From Magnetospirillum fulvum (GTDB lineage Bacteria > Pseudomonadota > Alphaproteobacteria > Rhodospirillales > Magnetospirillaceae), in NCBI RefSeq assembly GCF_900108475.1, contig NZ_FNWO01000007.1, positions 148,296 to 212,295 of the forward strand: a DNA stretch of 64,000 nt, in the 5' to 3' direction. The position numbers and the translations under genes were made by a program. Of this stretch, positions 37,969-48,214 are shown piece after piece; positions within the stretch are counted from its first letter, which is position 1; the number at the start of each line of letters is the position of its first letter. The notes beneath the pieces were generated by a model. The model was not told the origin of the DNA, ran no database searches, and saw nothing but the letters and a program-made list of their open reading frames with translations.

Positions 37969-38784
37969 TTCCCAGGAGCCCGGTCAGATTCAAGACCGAA
38001 TTGATCAGCGCCCCGAAGGGCTGTATTGATCGTCCCTGGTGAAGTGGCGTTTTTTGTTTTGGACGCCACATCGGTTTCGGCGTGCCATCACCCCGGACAA
38101 GTCCGGTTGTATTGCGCCACAACCATCTCCACGCTAACCTTGACAGGACGGAGCCGCAGCCCCACCGTCTATCCAGACTATCTGGCCAGGATGCGGATGA
38201 TGGCAGAATCGCGTTGGTCTCTTCAATGGGCTGGCGACCGACCATCTCTTGTTCAAATTCAAAGCGTTATGTCGCCTTGAATGGGGATATTGAGCCCATT
38301 GTCACCGAAATTCCGAAAAGTCCTTGAACCGGTAGGTCAGGCCGATCATCACCGCTTGGGTACCTTGAACTACTATGCAGTCGTTGAGACGCATCGTCAC
38401 TTAGGCGATATGACTGCCGCCACGAGGCGGCCTCCCTCGATGCGCACCCTACAAATCCGCACCCTCACTGGGTTCGCAGTCACCAGCTTGCGGCGGAATC
38501 GCTCTCCGGCGGTCGGCTCGATCAACAGCCATGCGGCATGAACGGCGCGGTCTTCACCCTGTACCGTCAAGGGAACTTGGTCGCGAAGGACGACGAAGCC
38601 CAAACCCAGCTTGACGCCATCGAAGCGAAGCGGCTGGTGCGAATCGCGGAATGGGAAGACGACAGGCGGGTTCGTCGCGAGGTGCTGCGGTCCGATGGGG
38701 AGATCCCGCTCACGCGCCAAGGCCTCTGTCTGGGGGGGGGGACGCGGGGTCGCTGACCTTCACCTGGACGCCTTCGCCAGATCA
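37969..38784. other. gene-poor island segment with degenerate sequence
   Basis: No frame here has convincing coding character on either strand. The minus-strand fragment ending at 38302 reads QAVMIGLTYRFKDFSEFR, which looks like the last strand of an outer-membrane beta-barrel, but it is cut off by a stop about 30 codons upstream. A plus-strand frame at 38538-38756 (charged, starting MNGAVFTLYRQGNLVAKD) is hypothetical. A run of ten G at 38732-38741 lies near its end. The segment looks like decayed accessory DNA. Confidence 0.4.
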
Positions 38785-38802
38785 TGTCCGGCGGAGGTTC
38801 TG

Positions 38803-39033
38803 ATGCTGCGACGCATCAAGGTGGCCTACATCCAGGAGTTCAACCGGATGGAGGAGGCGCTGAAGAACCAGGCCCCGGCTCCGGCGCTACCCGACTTCAG
38901 CAACCCCGCCGTCGCGGCCCGTGCCTGGGCCGAGGAATACGAGCAGCGGGTCGCCGCCGAGGAGCAGAAGAAGCTCCTGGCCGTGAAGGTCGAGGAGATG
39001 CAGCCCGCCTGGGTGTTTTCTCGGGCAGGTTAG
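38803..39033 (+). pseudogene. remnant of a phage Rha/antirepressor-type protein
   Basis: The frame reads MLRRIKVAYIQEFNRMEEAL followed by a proline/alanine linker and AWAEEYEQRVAAEEQKKLL. The IKVAYIQEFNRME segment resembles the end of the Rha regulatory domain of temperate phages (…W K…YI..FN.ME), normally preceded by about 80 residues that are not intact here: upstream sequence passes through a ten-G run and unrelated frames. The call rests on one short motif and is tentative. Confidence 0.4.
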
Positions 39034-39083
39034 CTCCCTTGTGGATTGCATTATTTCGGACTGCGTGACAATATTACGTATCA

Positions 39084-39833
39084 ATGTCAAAAAGGCCACG
39101 GCCTATGGCGCTTGCTTTCGTCGAGTTACTAAAGTACATCGGGCTGGTTAGTCTTCCATTTACCATTTATTTTGCTTGGCTTAAAATTGGGTATAAGGTT
39201 GCTGCGAGTTATTCATGGAGGTTTAACCGCCTGACTGCATCAGGAATTGGTAGCGTCACGCTAGTCAACATGAAAGATCGTGCGGTTCCAATCTTCAGTA
39301 TGCACGCAGTCATGAATGGAATCGTTTTTGATCTTCGGCAGTTTGACCCACCAATGATCCTCAAGCCATTTGAGGCGACTACGGTTGAGGCGGATGTGAT
39401 CTCCGAGTGGCGGGTGAACAAGGAAAAATACAATCTGCGCCCTCCAATCGAATCGAGGGAAGAAGTCGAAATATATGTTTGCACTCACAAAAAAGATATA
39501 AAATGCATACGTGGAGGCCTACCCTCAGCCATCGGCTTTGCCTTGAGGAAGAAGCTCCATTTTGCATCTCCAATTAAGAACAGCTTCAATGGGGTTGTCT
39601 ACAATGACAACGCCATTTTCGCGATTACATACATCATGGATGGACAGCAAAAGACAGCCCTAATTGATAAACAAGGGTTTATCAACTGGGATATATTACC
39701 AAATTTCCTCCGAGAGATAGACATAATTAACAAGGACTCTGTAACAAATGCGATCTCTTCATCTGACCTGCCCCCCATAATTGGAGGGTTTTGTGTCGAT
39801 GACCTGCGAGATCACGATAGACCCTGCCAGTAG
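39084..39833 (+). CDS. membrane-anchored protein of unknown function, AT-rich gene
   Basis: 249 residues. One N-terminal transmembrane helix (about 13-32, ELLKYIGLVSLPFTIYFAW) is followed by a soluble domain with beta-rich character (SGIGSVTLVNMKDRAVPIFSMHAV; LKPFEATTVEADVI; EVEIYVCTHKK; IFAITYIMDGQQKTALID). I do not recognise the family. Base composition and codon use are clearly more AT-rich than every other gene in the window, pointing to recent transfer. It lies between phage-like debris and tRNA-Ser. The topology, a short anchor with a cytoplasmic or periplasmic domain, would fit a phage or defence accessory protein, but nothing in the sequence proves that. Confidence 0.65.
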   Translation: MSKRPRPMALAFVELLKYIGLVSLPFTIYFAWLKIGYKVAASYSWRFNRLTASGIGSVTLVNMKDRAVPIFSMHAVMNGIVFDLRQFDPPMILKPFEATTVEADVISEWRVNKEKYNLRPPIESREEVEIYVCTHKKDIKCIRGGLPSAIGFALRKKLHFASPIKNSFNGVVYNDNAIFAITYIMDGQQKTALIDKQGFINWDILPNFLREIDIINKDSVTNAISSSDLPPIIGGFCVDDLRDHDRPCQ

Positions 39834-39948
39834 AGGATCATTGATGAACTTCTCCCGTCTACCTTCGATAGAAGAATCATAATTCTCGTTTGTTTATGAT
39901 TGGAAATTAAAAATTCCATGTATCGTAAATCCGATACATCATGCGAAT

Positions 39949-40329
39949 TTGACGCCACTATTATATGCCATGTATGAGGACTCCCCCCCCCCCCAACCAA
40001 ACAGAGGGAGACACCCGTTGTTCACTGCTGATGATGTTTCGATGATTGACCGCTGCGCTTCGGCTCTCATTCCCACCGTCTGGGATGGCGTCAGAAGGTG
40101 CCCCGTGAGTGCTGAAAACGCGGACGGAAAGCCGTTCGATCAGTTCCTGATCACCTCCACCGGGGGCGATGTCTTCTCGGTCTGGCGGGAAGAGGATGGG
40201 AGCATGGGTGTCGAACACCCCGATGGCCACAGCCAGAAGGTCCGTTCCCTGGCTGAGGCGTTGGAGCCCTGGGCGGAACTGGTCGAGGCCCTGGAGAGCT
40301 ACCGGGAGCGAACCAAGGTCGCCGCCTAG
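39949..40329 (+). CDS. hypothetical protein containing a poly-C tract
   Basis: Up to 126 residues; the start is uncertain. TTG 39949, ATG 39970 and ATG 40042 are possible, and the first two would read through a run of twelve C (39983-39994) coding for prolines. The body (FDQFLITSTGGDVFSVWREE; SLAEALEPWAELVEALESY) has normal high-GC codon use and looks like a small soluble protein, family unknown. A hairpin follows the stop. If translation starts upstream of the tract, slippage there would switch the gene on and off. Confidence 0.5.
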   Translation: MTPLLYAMYEDSPPPQPNRGRHPLFTADDVSMIDRCASALIPTVWDGVRRCPVSAENADGKPFDQFLITSTGGDVFSVWREEDGSMGVEHPDGHSQKVRSLAEALEPWAELVEALESYRERTKVAA

Positions 40330-40359
40330 CCGGTCAAAGCGTGTGTGTAACGTGTGTGT

Positions 40360-40378
40360 GAAGCCGATTTACGGCTTC
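40360..40378 (+). terminator. hairpin downstream of the poly-C ORF
   Basis: GAAGCCG (40360-40366) and CGGCTTC (40372-40378) form a 7-bp stem with loop ATTTA, 30 bases after the stop. Two GTGTGTGT repeats precede it. It is probably a terminator for the preceding plus-strand gene. Confidence 0.45.
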
Positions 40379-40422
40379 TCTGAATCCGTTGAAAAACAAC
40401 AAATTATGGGTTGATGTGTGGG

Positions 40423-40515
40423 TGGCGGAGGGAGAGGGATTCGAACCCTCGATACGGCTCAACACCGTATACACACTTTCCAGGCGTGCGCCTTCAACCG
40501 CTCGGCCACCCCTCC
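40423..40515 (-). tRNA. tRNA-Ser(GGA)
   Basis: 93 bases on the minus strand with encoded CCA at 40423-40425. Acceptor GGAGGGG pairs with TCCCTCC. The anticodon loop has GGA, reading UCC/UCU. A long variable arm (GTATACGGTGTTGAGCCGTAT type) identifies a class II tRNA. Its 3' end faces the island at 37969-40422, the orientation expected if an element once integrated there. Confidence 0.95.
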
Positions 40516-40623
40516 TTATGCTGCGGCGGGGGCAAGCCCCTCGGGCCGCAGCGAGGGGGGGAAGCTACACGAGGGGACGGGGCGGCGCAACCCCCTTAAC
40601 GCAGCTTGTGAAACAAGTTGTTC

Positions 40624-40869
40624 TTAAGGGCGTTTCGGTTCTTTCAACAGCGTCTCGGCCAGATGATCGAGGCGGGCCGGGTCGAGTTCGGACAGGCGCA
40701 TATTCATGATCGCGTCGAGTTCGCCGGGGGCAACGCCCTTCTTCGCGGCAGTCATCGGATCGAGGCCGCGGAGCAGACGGGTCAGGCCGTTGACCTTGGT
40801 GATCCGGCGCGCCGCCGCCAGCGCATCGTAAAGGCCGGGGCCGCCTTCGGCCCATTCGTCGCTGTTCAT
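40624..40869 (-). CDS. small hypothetical protein
   Basis: 81-82 residues from the ATG at 40869, preceded by a GGGGGCGGAG stretch. The sequence (GGPGLYDALAAARRITKVNG, later APGELDAIMNMRLSELDPAR) is mostly helical and charged with no signal peptide. Family not recognised. A longer upstream frame to 41130 overlaps the divergent nucleotidase gene and is not coding. It lies between tRNA-Ser and the divergent 5'-nucleotidase. Confidence 0.6.
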   Translation of the reverse strand: MNSDEWAEGGPGLYDALAAARRITKVNGLTRLLRGLDPMTAAKKGVAPGELDAIMNMRLSELDPARLDHLAETLLKEPKRP

Positions 40870-41007
40870 CTCCGCCCCCTTTGGCTTGCGGCGGTCAGGA
40901 TAGCGGGTGGTGAAAGCGAAGTCTCGGGGGAAGTACCCGGCCTCTTCCGTTGGCAGCCTCTTCGCGTCACACTGGCGTTCGAACTTGGGCAAACGAGATG
41001 GAGCGCC

Positions 41008-42534
41008 GTGACGATGCGTGCGAAGGTGGGGCTGGGGCTGGGGCTGGCCTGTCTGCTGTGGAGTTGGAGTGCCGCCGCCGAGCAGGTGCGGCTGACCTTT
41101 CTCCACGTCAACGACATCTATGAATACCATCCCTCCAACGGCATCGGCGGGTTGGCCGAATTATCGACCCTGCTTAAGCGGCGCAGCACCGAGACTCCCA
41201 ACCCGCTATTCACCTTCGGCGGCGATCTGATCTCGCCCTCGCTCGCCTCGAATATGACCAAGGGCGCGCATCTGATCGCCCTGTTCAATATCCTCGCCCC
41301 CGTCGCGGCGGTGCCGGGTAACCACGAATTCGATTTCGGCCCCGCCGTCTTTGCCGAGCGGATCGGCGAATCCCGCTTTCCCTGGATCGGCTCGAACGTG
41401 CTGGGGGCCGACGGGGCGCCCTTTGGCGGCATGGTGGCCAGCACGATCGTCGAGAAGGGGGGAGTCAAGATCGGCTTTCTTGGCATCCTGACTGCCCGTA
41501 CCGGCGACTTGTCGCTGACCGATGGCGTTGTCTTTACCAACGAGACCGAAACGGCGCGGGCCACCGCCCGTCACTTGCGCGCCAAGGGCGCCGAGATCGT
41601 GGTGGCGTTAACCCACCTCGATATCGAGCAGGATCGCGCCTTGGCCCTGGCGGTACCCGAGATCGACCTGATCCTCGGCGGACACGATCACGATCCGATC
41701 GCGATCAAGGAAAGCGGCGCGCTGGTGCTGAAGGCCGGTCAGGACGCCCAATGGCTGGGTGAGGTCGAGATGATGGTCGATCGCCCCGATTCCGGCCAGA
41801 GCGGAAAGACCACGGTTACCCCGCTGGGCTGGCGCTTTGAGTCGGTGCGCGACGTTCCGCCCGATCCGGCGCTGTCTCCGGTGATCGCCGCGACCGACGC
41901 GTTGTTGAGCGAGGCACTCGACCAGCCTCTGGCGGTGCTGGAGCAACCGCTCGACAGCCGAACCGGAATCGTCCGTGGCGGCGAGGCGGCGATCGGCAAT
42001 CTGTTCGCCGACGCGCTGCGGGCTCATTTCGGTGCCGATGCCGCCCTGATCAATGGCGGCGGGCTGCGCGGCAACCGGCTCTATCCGGCCGGGATTCGTT
42101 TCAGCAAACGTGACGTTCTGACCGAGATGCCGTTCGGCAATGCGGTGATGCTGCTGGCGGTCAGCGGCGCACAGCTTCGCGCGGCTCTGGAGTACGGTCT
42201 GACCGGACTCGACAGCAAGGCCGGGCGGTTCCCCCAGGTGTCGGGGCTGGCGCTCCGCTATGACCCGACCAGCCCGGCCGGGCAGCGGATTGTCACGGTC
42301 ACAATCGGCGGCGCACCGCTTCAAGACGACAAGACGTACCGCCTTGCCACCTCGGACTATCTCGGCCATGGCGGCGACGGCTATGCCGGATTGAAGCAGG
42401 CCCGGGTGATCGTCGATTCGAGCGGCGGGCCACTGCTGACCAACGTCGTCGGCGATTATCTCGCCGCCAATCCCCACGTTGCACCCCGGATCGAGGGACG
42501 CCTGACCGCGGTGCGCCGAGGGGATGGACTTTAA
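41008..42534 (+). CDS. periplasmic 5'-nucleotidase / metallophosphoesterase
   Basis: 508 residues from a GTG at 41008 with a GGAG site four bases upstream (ATG 41014 is the alternative). A signal peptide runs to about residue 26 (SAAAEQ). The calcineurin-like N-domain has the metal motifs HVNDIYEY, GGDLISPS, PGNHEFDFG and ILGGHDHDP, with a histidine in THLDIEQD. The C-terminal 5'-nucleotidase domain (about 310-500) contains NLFADALR, INGGGLRGNRLYPAG and ATSDYLGHGGDGYAG. It hydrolyses nucleotides or sugar nucleotides in the periplasm for phosphate or nucleoside scavenging. The exact substrate is not determinable. Confidence 0.92.
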   Translation: MTMRAKVGLGLGLACLLWSWSAAAEQVRLTFLHVNDIYEYHPSNGIGGLAELSTLLKRRSTETPNPLFTFGGDLISPSLASNMTKGAHLIALFNILAPVAAVPGNHEFDFGPAVFAERIGESRFPWIGSNVLGADGAPFGGMVASTIVEKGGVKIGFLGILTARTGDLSLTDGVVFTNETETARATARHLRAKGAEIVVALTHLDIEQDRALALAVPEIDLILGGHDHDPIAIKESGALVLKAGQDAQWLGEVEMMVDRPDSGQSGKTTVTPLGWRFESVRDVPPDPALSPVIAATDALLSEALDQPLAVLEQPLDSRTGIVRGGEAAIGNLFADALRAHFGADAALINGGGLRGNRLYPAGIRFSKRDVLTEMPFGNAVMLLAVSGAQLRAALEYGLTGLDSKAGRFPQVSGLALRYDPTSPAGQRIVTVTIGGAPLQDDKTYRLATSDYLGHGGDGYAGLKQARVIVDSSGGPLLTNVVGDYLAANPHVAPRIEGRLTAVRRGDGL

Positions 42535-42562
42535 CCACTTCGGCCACATATAACCGGGCATC

Positions 42563-43426
42563 ATGTCAGACATCGCCGCCCTGCCCTTCCGCAAGATGCA
42601 CGGCCTCGGGAACGATTTCGTCGTTCTTGACGGCCGGGCCGATTCTCGCGCCCTTGCCCTCGATCCGTCGCGGATTCGGGCCATCGCCGACCGCCGCGCC
42701 GGAATCGGCTGCGACCAATTGATCGTCGTCGCGCCGCCCACCGACCGCTCCGCCGACGTCCGGATGTTGATCTTCAACGCCGACGGGTCCGAGGTCGCCG
42801 CCTGCGGCAACGCCACCCGCTGCGTCGCCTGGCTGGCGATGGCCGAAAGCGGCCAGAACAGCGTGGTGATCGAGACCCGCGCCGGTTTGCTCGACGCCGA
42901 ATCGCGTGGCCCGTCCCTGGTCGCGGTCGATATGGGACCGGCCCGGCTCGACTGGCGCGAAATCCCGCTTGCCCAGGCGGAAGACACTCTTCACCTCGGC
43001 ATCAGCGCCGGTCCGCTGGCCGATCCGGTCGCGGTCAGCATGGGCAACCCCCACGCCGTGTTCTTTGTCGAGGATGCCGATTCGGTCGATCTGGAAGCGC
43101 TCGGTCCGGGGCTGGAACATCACCCGATCTTCCCCGAGCGGTCCAATATCGAGGTGGCGACGATCCTGCCCGCCACCGAACCCGGTCGCGGCCGGATTCG
43201 GATGCGGGTGTGGGAACGCGGTGCCGGAATCACCCCCGCCTGCGGCACCGGCGCTTGCGCCACCCTGGTCGCGGCAGCGCGGCGCGGCCTGACCCCGCGT
43301 CGGGCCGAGCTGATCCTGGATGGCGGCTCGCTCGAAATCGAGTGGCTACCCGACGACCATGTTCTGATGACCGGCCCGGTAGCCAGCAGCTTCACCGGCC
43401 TTCTGGACGTCTCCCTGCTTTCATGA
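42563..43426 (+). CDS. dapF: diaminopimelate epimerase
   Basis: 287-residue cofactor-independent epimerase that converts LL- to meso-diaminopimelate for lysine and peptidoglycan synthesis. The two catalytic cysteines are in recognisable motifs: C81 (AACGNATRC) and C at about 224 (PACGTGACA). FRKMHGLGNDFVVLD at the start and GNPHAVFF are also signatures. The stop overlaps the start of mtaB (ATGA at 43423-43426), giving a dapF-mtaB-ftsY coupled operon, a common alphaproteobacterial arrangement. Confidence 0.97.
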   Translation: MSDIAALPFRKMHGLGNDFVVLDGRADSRALALDPSRIRAIADRRAGIGCDQLIVVAPPTDRSADVRMLIFNADGSEVAACGNATRCVAWLAMAESGQNSVVIETRAGLLDAESRGPSLVAVDMGPARLDWREIPLAQAEDTLHLGISAGPLADPVAVSMGNPHAVFFVEDADSVDLEALGPGLEHHPIFPERSNIEVATILPATEPGRGRIRMRVWERGAGITPACGTGACATLVAAARRGLTPRRAELILDGGSLEIEWLPDDHVLMTGPVASSFTGLLDVSLLS

Positions 43427-44679
43427 GCGCCAAGCCCCCCACCATTCTCACCTTCGGCTGTCGGCTGAACGCCTATGAATCCGAAGTGATGCGAGAGCAC
43501 GCCCGCGCCATCGACAGCGGGGTCGAGACGATCATCATCAACACCTGCGCCGTCACCGCCGAGGCCGAGCGCCAAGCCCGGCAGGCGATCCGCAAGGCCC
43601 GGCGCGAGAACCCGCAAGCGCGGATCGTGGTGACCGGTTGCGCCGCCCAGGCTCATCCCGAGCTTTATGGCGAGATGGCCGAGATCGACCAGATTCTGGG
43701 CAATGCCGAGAAGCTGAAGCCGGAAATCTTCGCCGAGCCGCCGTCCGAGCGGATCGTCGTCGGCGACATCATGAAACTGCGCGAGGTCGCCTCGCATCTG
43801 GTGTCGGGGTTCGAGGGACGGGCGCGGGCCTTTGTCGAGGTCCAACAGGGCTGCGACCATCGCTGCACCTTCTGCATCATTCCGTTCGGACGCGGCCCCA
43901 ACCGCTCGGTTCCGGTCGAGCGGGTGATCGCCCAGGCGCGCGAACTGGTCGCCGCCGGAACCCCTGAACTGGTGCTGACCGGGGTCGATGTCACCGCCTA
44001 TGGTGCCGATCTGCCCGGACGTCCGCCGCTGGGTACGCTGGTGCGGCACTTGCTGGCGGCGGTGCCCGATCTGCCCCGGCTGCGGCTGTCCTCGCTCGAC
44101 CCGGTCGAGGTCGATGACGATCTGATCGAGGCGTTCGCGAGCGAGCCCCGGCTGCTGCCTCATGCCCATCTGTCGGTCCAGGCGGGCGACGACATTGTGT
44201 TGAAGCGGATGGCCCGGCGTCATCGCCGCGCCGATATTGTCGCCCTGGCGGCGCGGCTGCGCGCGGTTCGCCCCGGCATCGTGCTGGGTGCCGACCTGAT
44301 CGCCGGTTTCCCCGGTGAAGACGAGACGATGGCGGCGGCCTCGCTGGCGCTGATCGACGATATCGGGCTGACCCATCTTCACGTCTTCCCGTTCTCGCCC
44401 CGCCCCGGCACCCCGGCGGCAACGATGAAGCGGGTGGCCGGGCCGGTGGTCAAGGCCCGCGCCGCCGCCTTGCGTCAAAAGGGCGAGGCGGCGATGGAGG
44501 CACTGTTGCGCTCGCGGGTCGGGGCCGAAGCCACAATCGTGATCGAACGCGACGGCAAAGGTCATTGCGAGTATTATCTGCCGGTTCGCGTGGGGGGGAC
44601 GACCGCCGCACCGGGAGCCGTCCTGCGGACACGAATCATCGGAGTGGAAGGCGGCGTCCTCGACGCCGAGGAAGTGTGA
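43423..44679 (+). CDS. mtaB: tRNA t6A37 methylthiotransferase
   Basis: 418-residue radical-SAM methylthiotransferase converting t6A37 to ms2t6A37 in tRNAs reading ANN codons. The N-terminal UPF0004 domain holds the auxiliary-cluster cysteines (TFGCRLNAYESEVM, INTCAVTAEAERQ and VTGCAAQAH). The radical-SAM core has CDHRCTFC, and a C-terminal TRAM-like region (about 365-418) follows. It acts downstream of the Sua5-type enzyme encoded at 4535, which makes the t6A precursor. It starts within the dapF stop and ends within the ftsY start (TGATG). Confidence 0.94.
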   Translation: MSAKPPTILTFGCRLNAYESEVMREHARAIDSGVETIIINTCAVTAEAERQARQAIRKARRENPQARIVVTGCAAQAHPELYGEMAEIDQILGNAEKLKPEIFAEPPSERIVVGDIMKLREVASHLVSGFEGRARAFVEVQQGCDHRCTFCIIPFGRGPNRSVPVERVIAQARELVAAGTPELVLTGVDVTAYGADLPGRPPLGTLVRHLLAAVPDLPRLRLSSLDPVEVDDDLIEAFASEPRLLPHAHLSVQAGDDIVLKRMARRHRRADIVALAARLRAVRPGIVLGADLIAGFPGEDETMAAASLALIDDIGLTHLHVFPFSPRPGTPAATMKRVAGPVVKARAAALRQKGEAAMEALLRSRVGAEATIVIERDGKGHCEYYLPVRVGGTTAAPGAVLRTRIIGVEGGVLDAEEV

Positions 44680-46349
44680 TGAGCAAGAGGATTACCGACA
44701 GCCACCCGGCGGGGGGCCGGTGGCGTGGATTTGTGGCCGCCCTGTTGCTGCTGGCGCTGCCGGGAGCCGCGCTGGCGCAGGAGGCCGCGACGGCTGCCGC
44801 CGCGCCGGGTCGTCTGGCCCAGGTGTGGACCGATCTCGCCTCGCTGGCCGAGCCGGGCCGGATTGACCCGCTGTCGCTGGGCTTGGGCGTGGTGCTGGCA
44901 CTGCTGGCGATGGTGCTCCAGGTGGTTGCGACCCGGCGGATGCTGGGCCGCGCCCTGTCCGAACTGACCCGGCTCGGCGACAGCACCGAACGCCTGCTAA
45001 AGGGCGTTTTGGCCGAACCCGATGGCATCCAGGCCTGGATCGGCGAGCGCGAGGTCCGCTCACGCGGCCTGACCGCCCTGCTGGACCTGTCCGATGCCGC
45101 CCTGCCCGGCTTTGCCGCCGTGCTGGCCCGGTTGACGCCGCAGGATTCCGCTCGTCTCGATCTCGCGGTGCGCCGGTTGCGCGGCGAAGGTCAGCCGTTC
45201 GAGATGGAACTGTCCCTGCGCGACGGCGGGCGTCGCATCCGGGTTGCCGGTCTGTGCCCCAGCCGGAGCGAAGCCCGCGTGCCGGTCGCTCTGCTGCTGC
45301 TAAACGATCTGACTCCGGACCTGACCGCCGAGACCGCGCCGACCGCATCGGCAACAGCGGCGGTGGACGTGCTTCGTCCCGAACTGCTCGACGAGTTGTT
45401 GGCGGTTCCCGCTCAGCCCGTCCCGGCCGAAGCCGATGGCTGGTTCGGCCGGATGAAGGCCGGTCTGGCCAAATCCTCGTCCCGCCTGACCCAGGGCTTG
45501 GGCGACCTGTTCACCAAGCGCAAGCTTGACGACGAGGCGCTGGAAGACCTCGAAGACCTGCTGATCACCGCCGATCTGGGCGTCAACACCGCCGCCAAGG
45601 TCACCGGCCTGCTGTCGAAAACCCGTCTGGGCCAGGACATCACCGCCGACGAGATCAAGACCATCCTCGCCGACGAGATCACCCGCATCCTCGAACCGGT
45701 GGCCAAGCCGCTGGAGATCGACCCGGCGCGCAAGCCGCATGTGGTGCTGGTGGTCGGCGTCAACGGCGCGGGCAAGACCACCACGATCGGCAAGCTGGCG
45801 ATGCAGCACAAGCAGGCGGGCCGCACCGTGACGCTGGCCGCTGGCGACACCTTCCGCGCCGCCGCCGTCGAGCAATTGAAGGTGTGGGGCGAGCGGACCG
45901 GCTGCCCGGTGATCGCCCGCGACACCGGGGCCGATCCGGCCGCACTGGCCTTCGACGCGGTGACCCAGTCGCGCCAGCAGGGCGACGATCTGCTGTTCAT
46001 CGACACCGCCGGACGCCTTCAGAACAAAACCGACCTGATGGCCGAATTGGGCAAGGTGGTGCGTTCGATCAAGAAAGTCGATGAGACCGCGCCGCATTCG
46101 GTGCTGCTGGTGCTGGATTCGACCGTCGGCCAGAACGCCCATTCCCAGGTCGAGACCTTCGGCGAGATGGTCAACGTCACCGGTCTGGTTCTGACCAAGC
46201 TGGATGGCACCGCCCGTGGCGGCGTCCTGGTCGCCCTGGCCGAGAAGTTCGGTCTGCCGGTCCACGCCATCGGCGTCGGCGAACAGGCCGCCGATCTGCG
46301 GCCGTTCGAGGCGCGTGCCTTCGCCAACTCGCTGGTCGGACTGGACTGA
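44679..46349 (+). CDS. ftsY: signal recognition particle receptor FtsY with membrane/PAS-like N-terminal extension
   Basis: 556 residues, far longer than a minimal FtsY. The NG domain (about 255-556) is complete: KLDDEALEDLEDLLITADLG helices, P-loop GVNGAGKTTT (360-369), DTFRAAAVEQLK, DTAGRLQNK, LTKLDGTARGG and GVGEQAADLRPF. Ahead of it are a signal-peptide-like segment (about 17-34, ending GAALAQ), a TM helix (about 65-84) and a domain at about 112-212 that resembles a PAS fold (GLTALLDLSDAALPGFAAVL, RRLRGEGQPFEMELSLRDGG). The usual acidic A-domain is absent, so the TM segment would give membrane attachment. The start ATG overlaps the mtaB stop (TGATG). The NG call is secure; the PAS-like call is inference from pattern. 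Confidence 0.93.
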   Translation: MSKRITDSHPAGGRWRGFVAALLLLALPGAALAQEAATAAAAPGRLAQVWTDLASLAEPGRIDPLSLGLGVVLALLAMVLQVVATRRMLGRALSELTRLGDSTERLLKGVLAEPDGIQAWIGEREVRSRGLTALLDLSDAALPGFAAVLARLTPQDSARLDLAVRRLRGEGQPFEMELSLRDGGRRIRVAGLCPSRSEARVPVALLLLNDLTPDLTAETAPTASATAAVDVLRPELLDELLAVPAQPVPAEADGWFGRMKAGLAKSSSRLTQGLGDLFTKRKLDDEALEDLEDLLITADLGVNTAAKVTGLLSKTRLGQDITADEIKTILADEITRILEPVAKPLEIDPARKPHVVLVVGVNGAGKTTTIGKLAMQHKQAGRTVTLAAGDTFRAAAVEQLKVWGERTGCPVIARDTGADPAALAFDAVTQSRQQGDDLLFIDTAGRLQNKTDLMAELGKVVRSIKKVDETAPHSVLLVLDSTVGQNAHSQVETFGEMVNVTGLVLTKLDGTARGGVLVALAEKFGLPVHAIGVGEQAADLRPFEARAFANSLVGLD

Positions 46350-46400
46350 TCCCGACCGATCTCTACTGGCCCGTGACCGGCGATTGAGGGCCGTCTAAAA

Positions 46401-46439
46401 TCAAGCAGGGCAATCGCCACAGGCGATTGCCCTGCTTGA
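46401..46439 (-). terminator. perfect 18-bp hairpin between ftsY and ettA
   Basis: An 18-bp perfect inverted repeat (46401-46418 and 46422-46439) has a three-base loop (ACA). It lies 52 bases after the ftsY stop. On the plus strand no T-run follows; on the minus strand the hairpin is followed by TTTTAGAC, so its classical orientation is antisense. It may still end the ftsY transcript or block antisense readthrough. Confidence 0.55.
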
Positions 46440-46509
46440 CGGGGCGGTCCGGCTTGTCTACTGACTGTTTCCCAAACCCGATGTCCCTGTCCTCGACCGG
46501 AGAGCGCCG

Positions 46510-48189
<1,680 letters not shown>

Positions 48190-48214
48190 CCCGAACCGAG
48201 GAAGACGGACCGCC

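Noticed and set aside
38302..38395. Outer-membrane-barrel-like fragment on the minus strand
   Set aside because: Only about 30 codons are open and only the last strand pattern (GLTYRF) is visible, which is too little to annotate as a separate gene.
37893..40515. Integrated element with attachment repeats at the tRNA genes
   Set aside because: I searched by eye for a copy of the tRNA-Val or tRNA-Ser 3' end within the interval and found none. No integrase frame is present, so no att sites are called.
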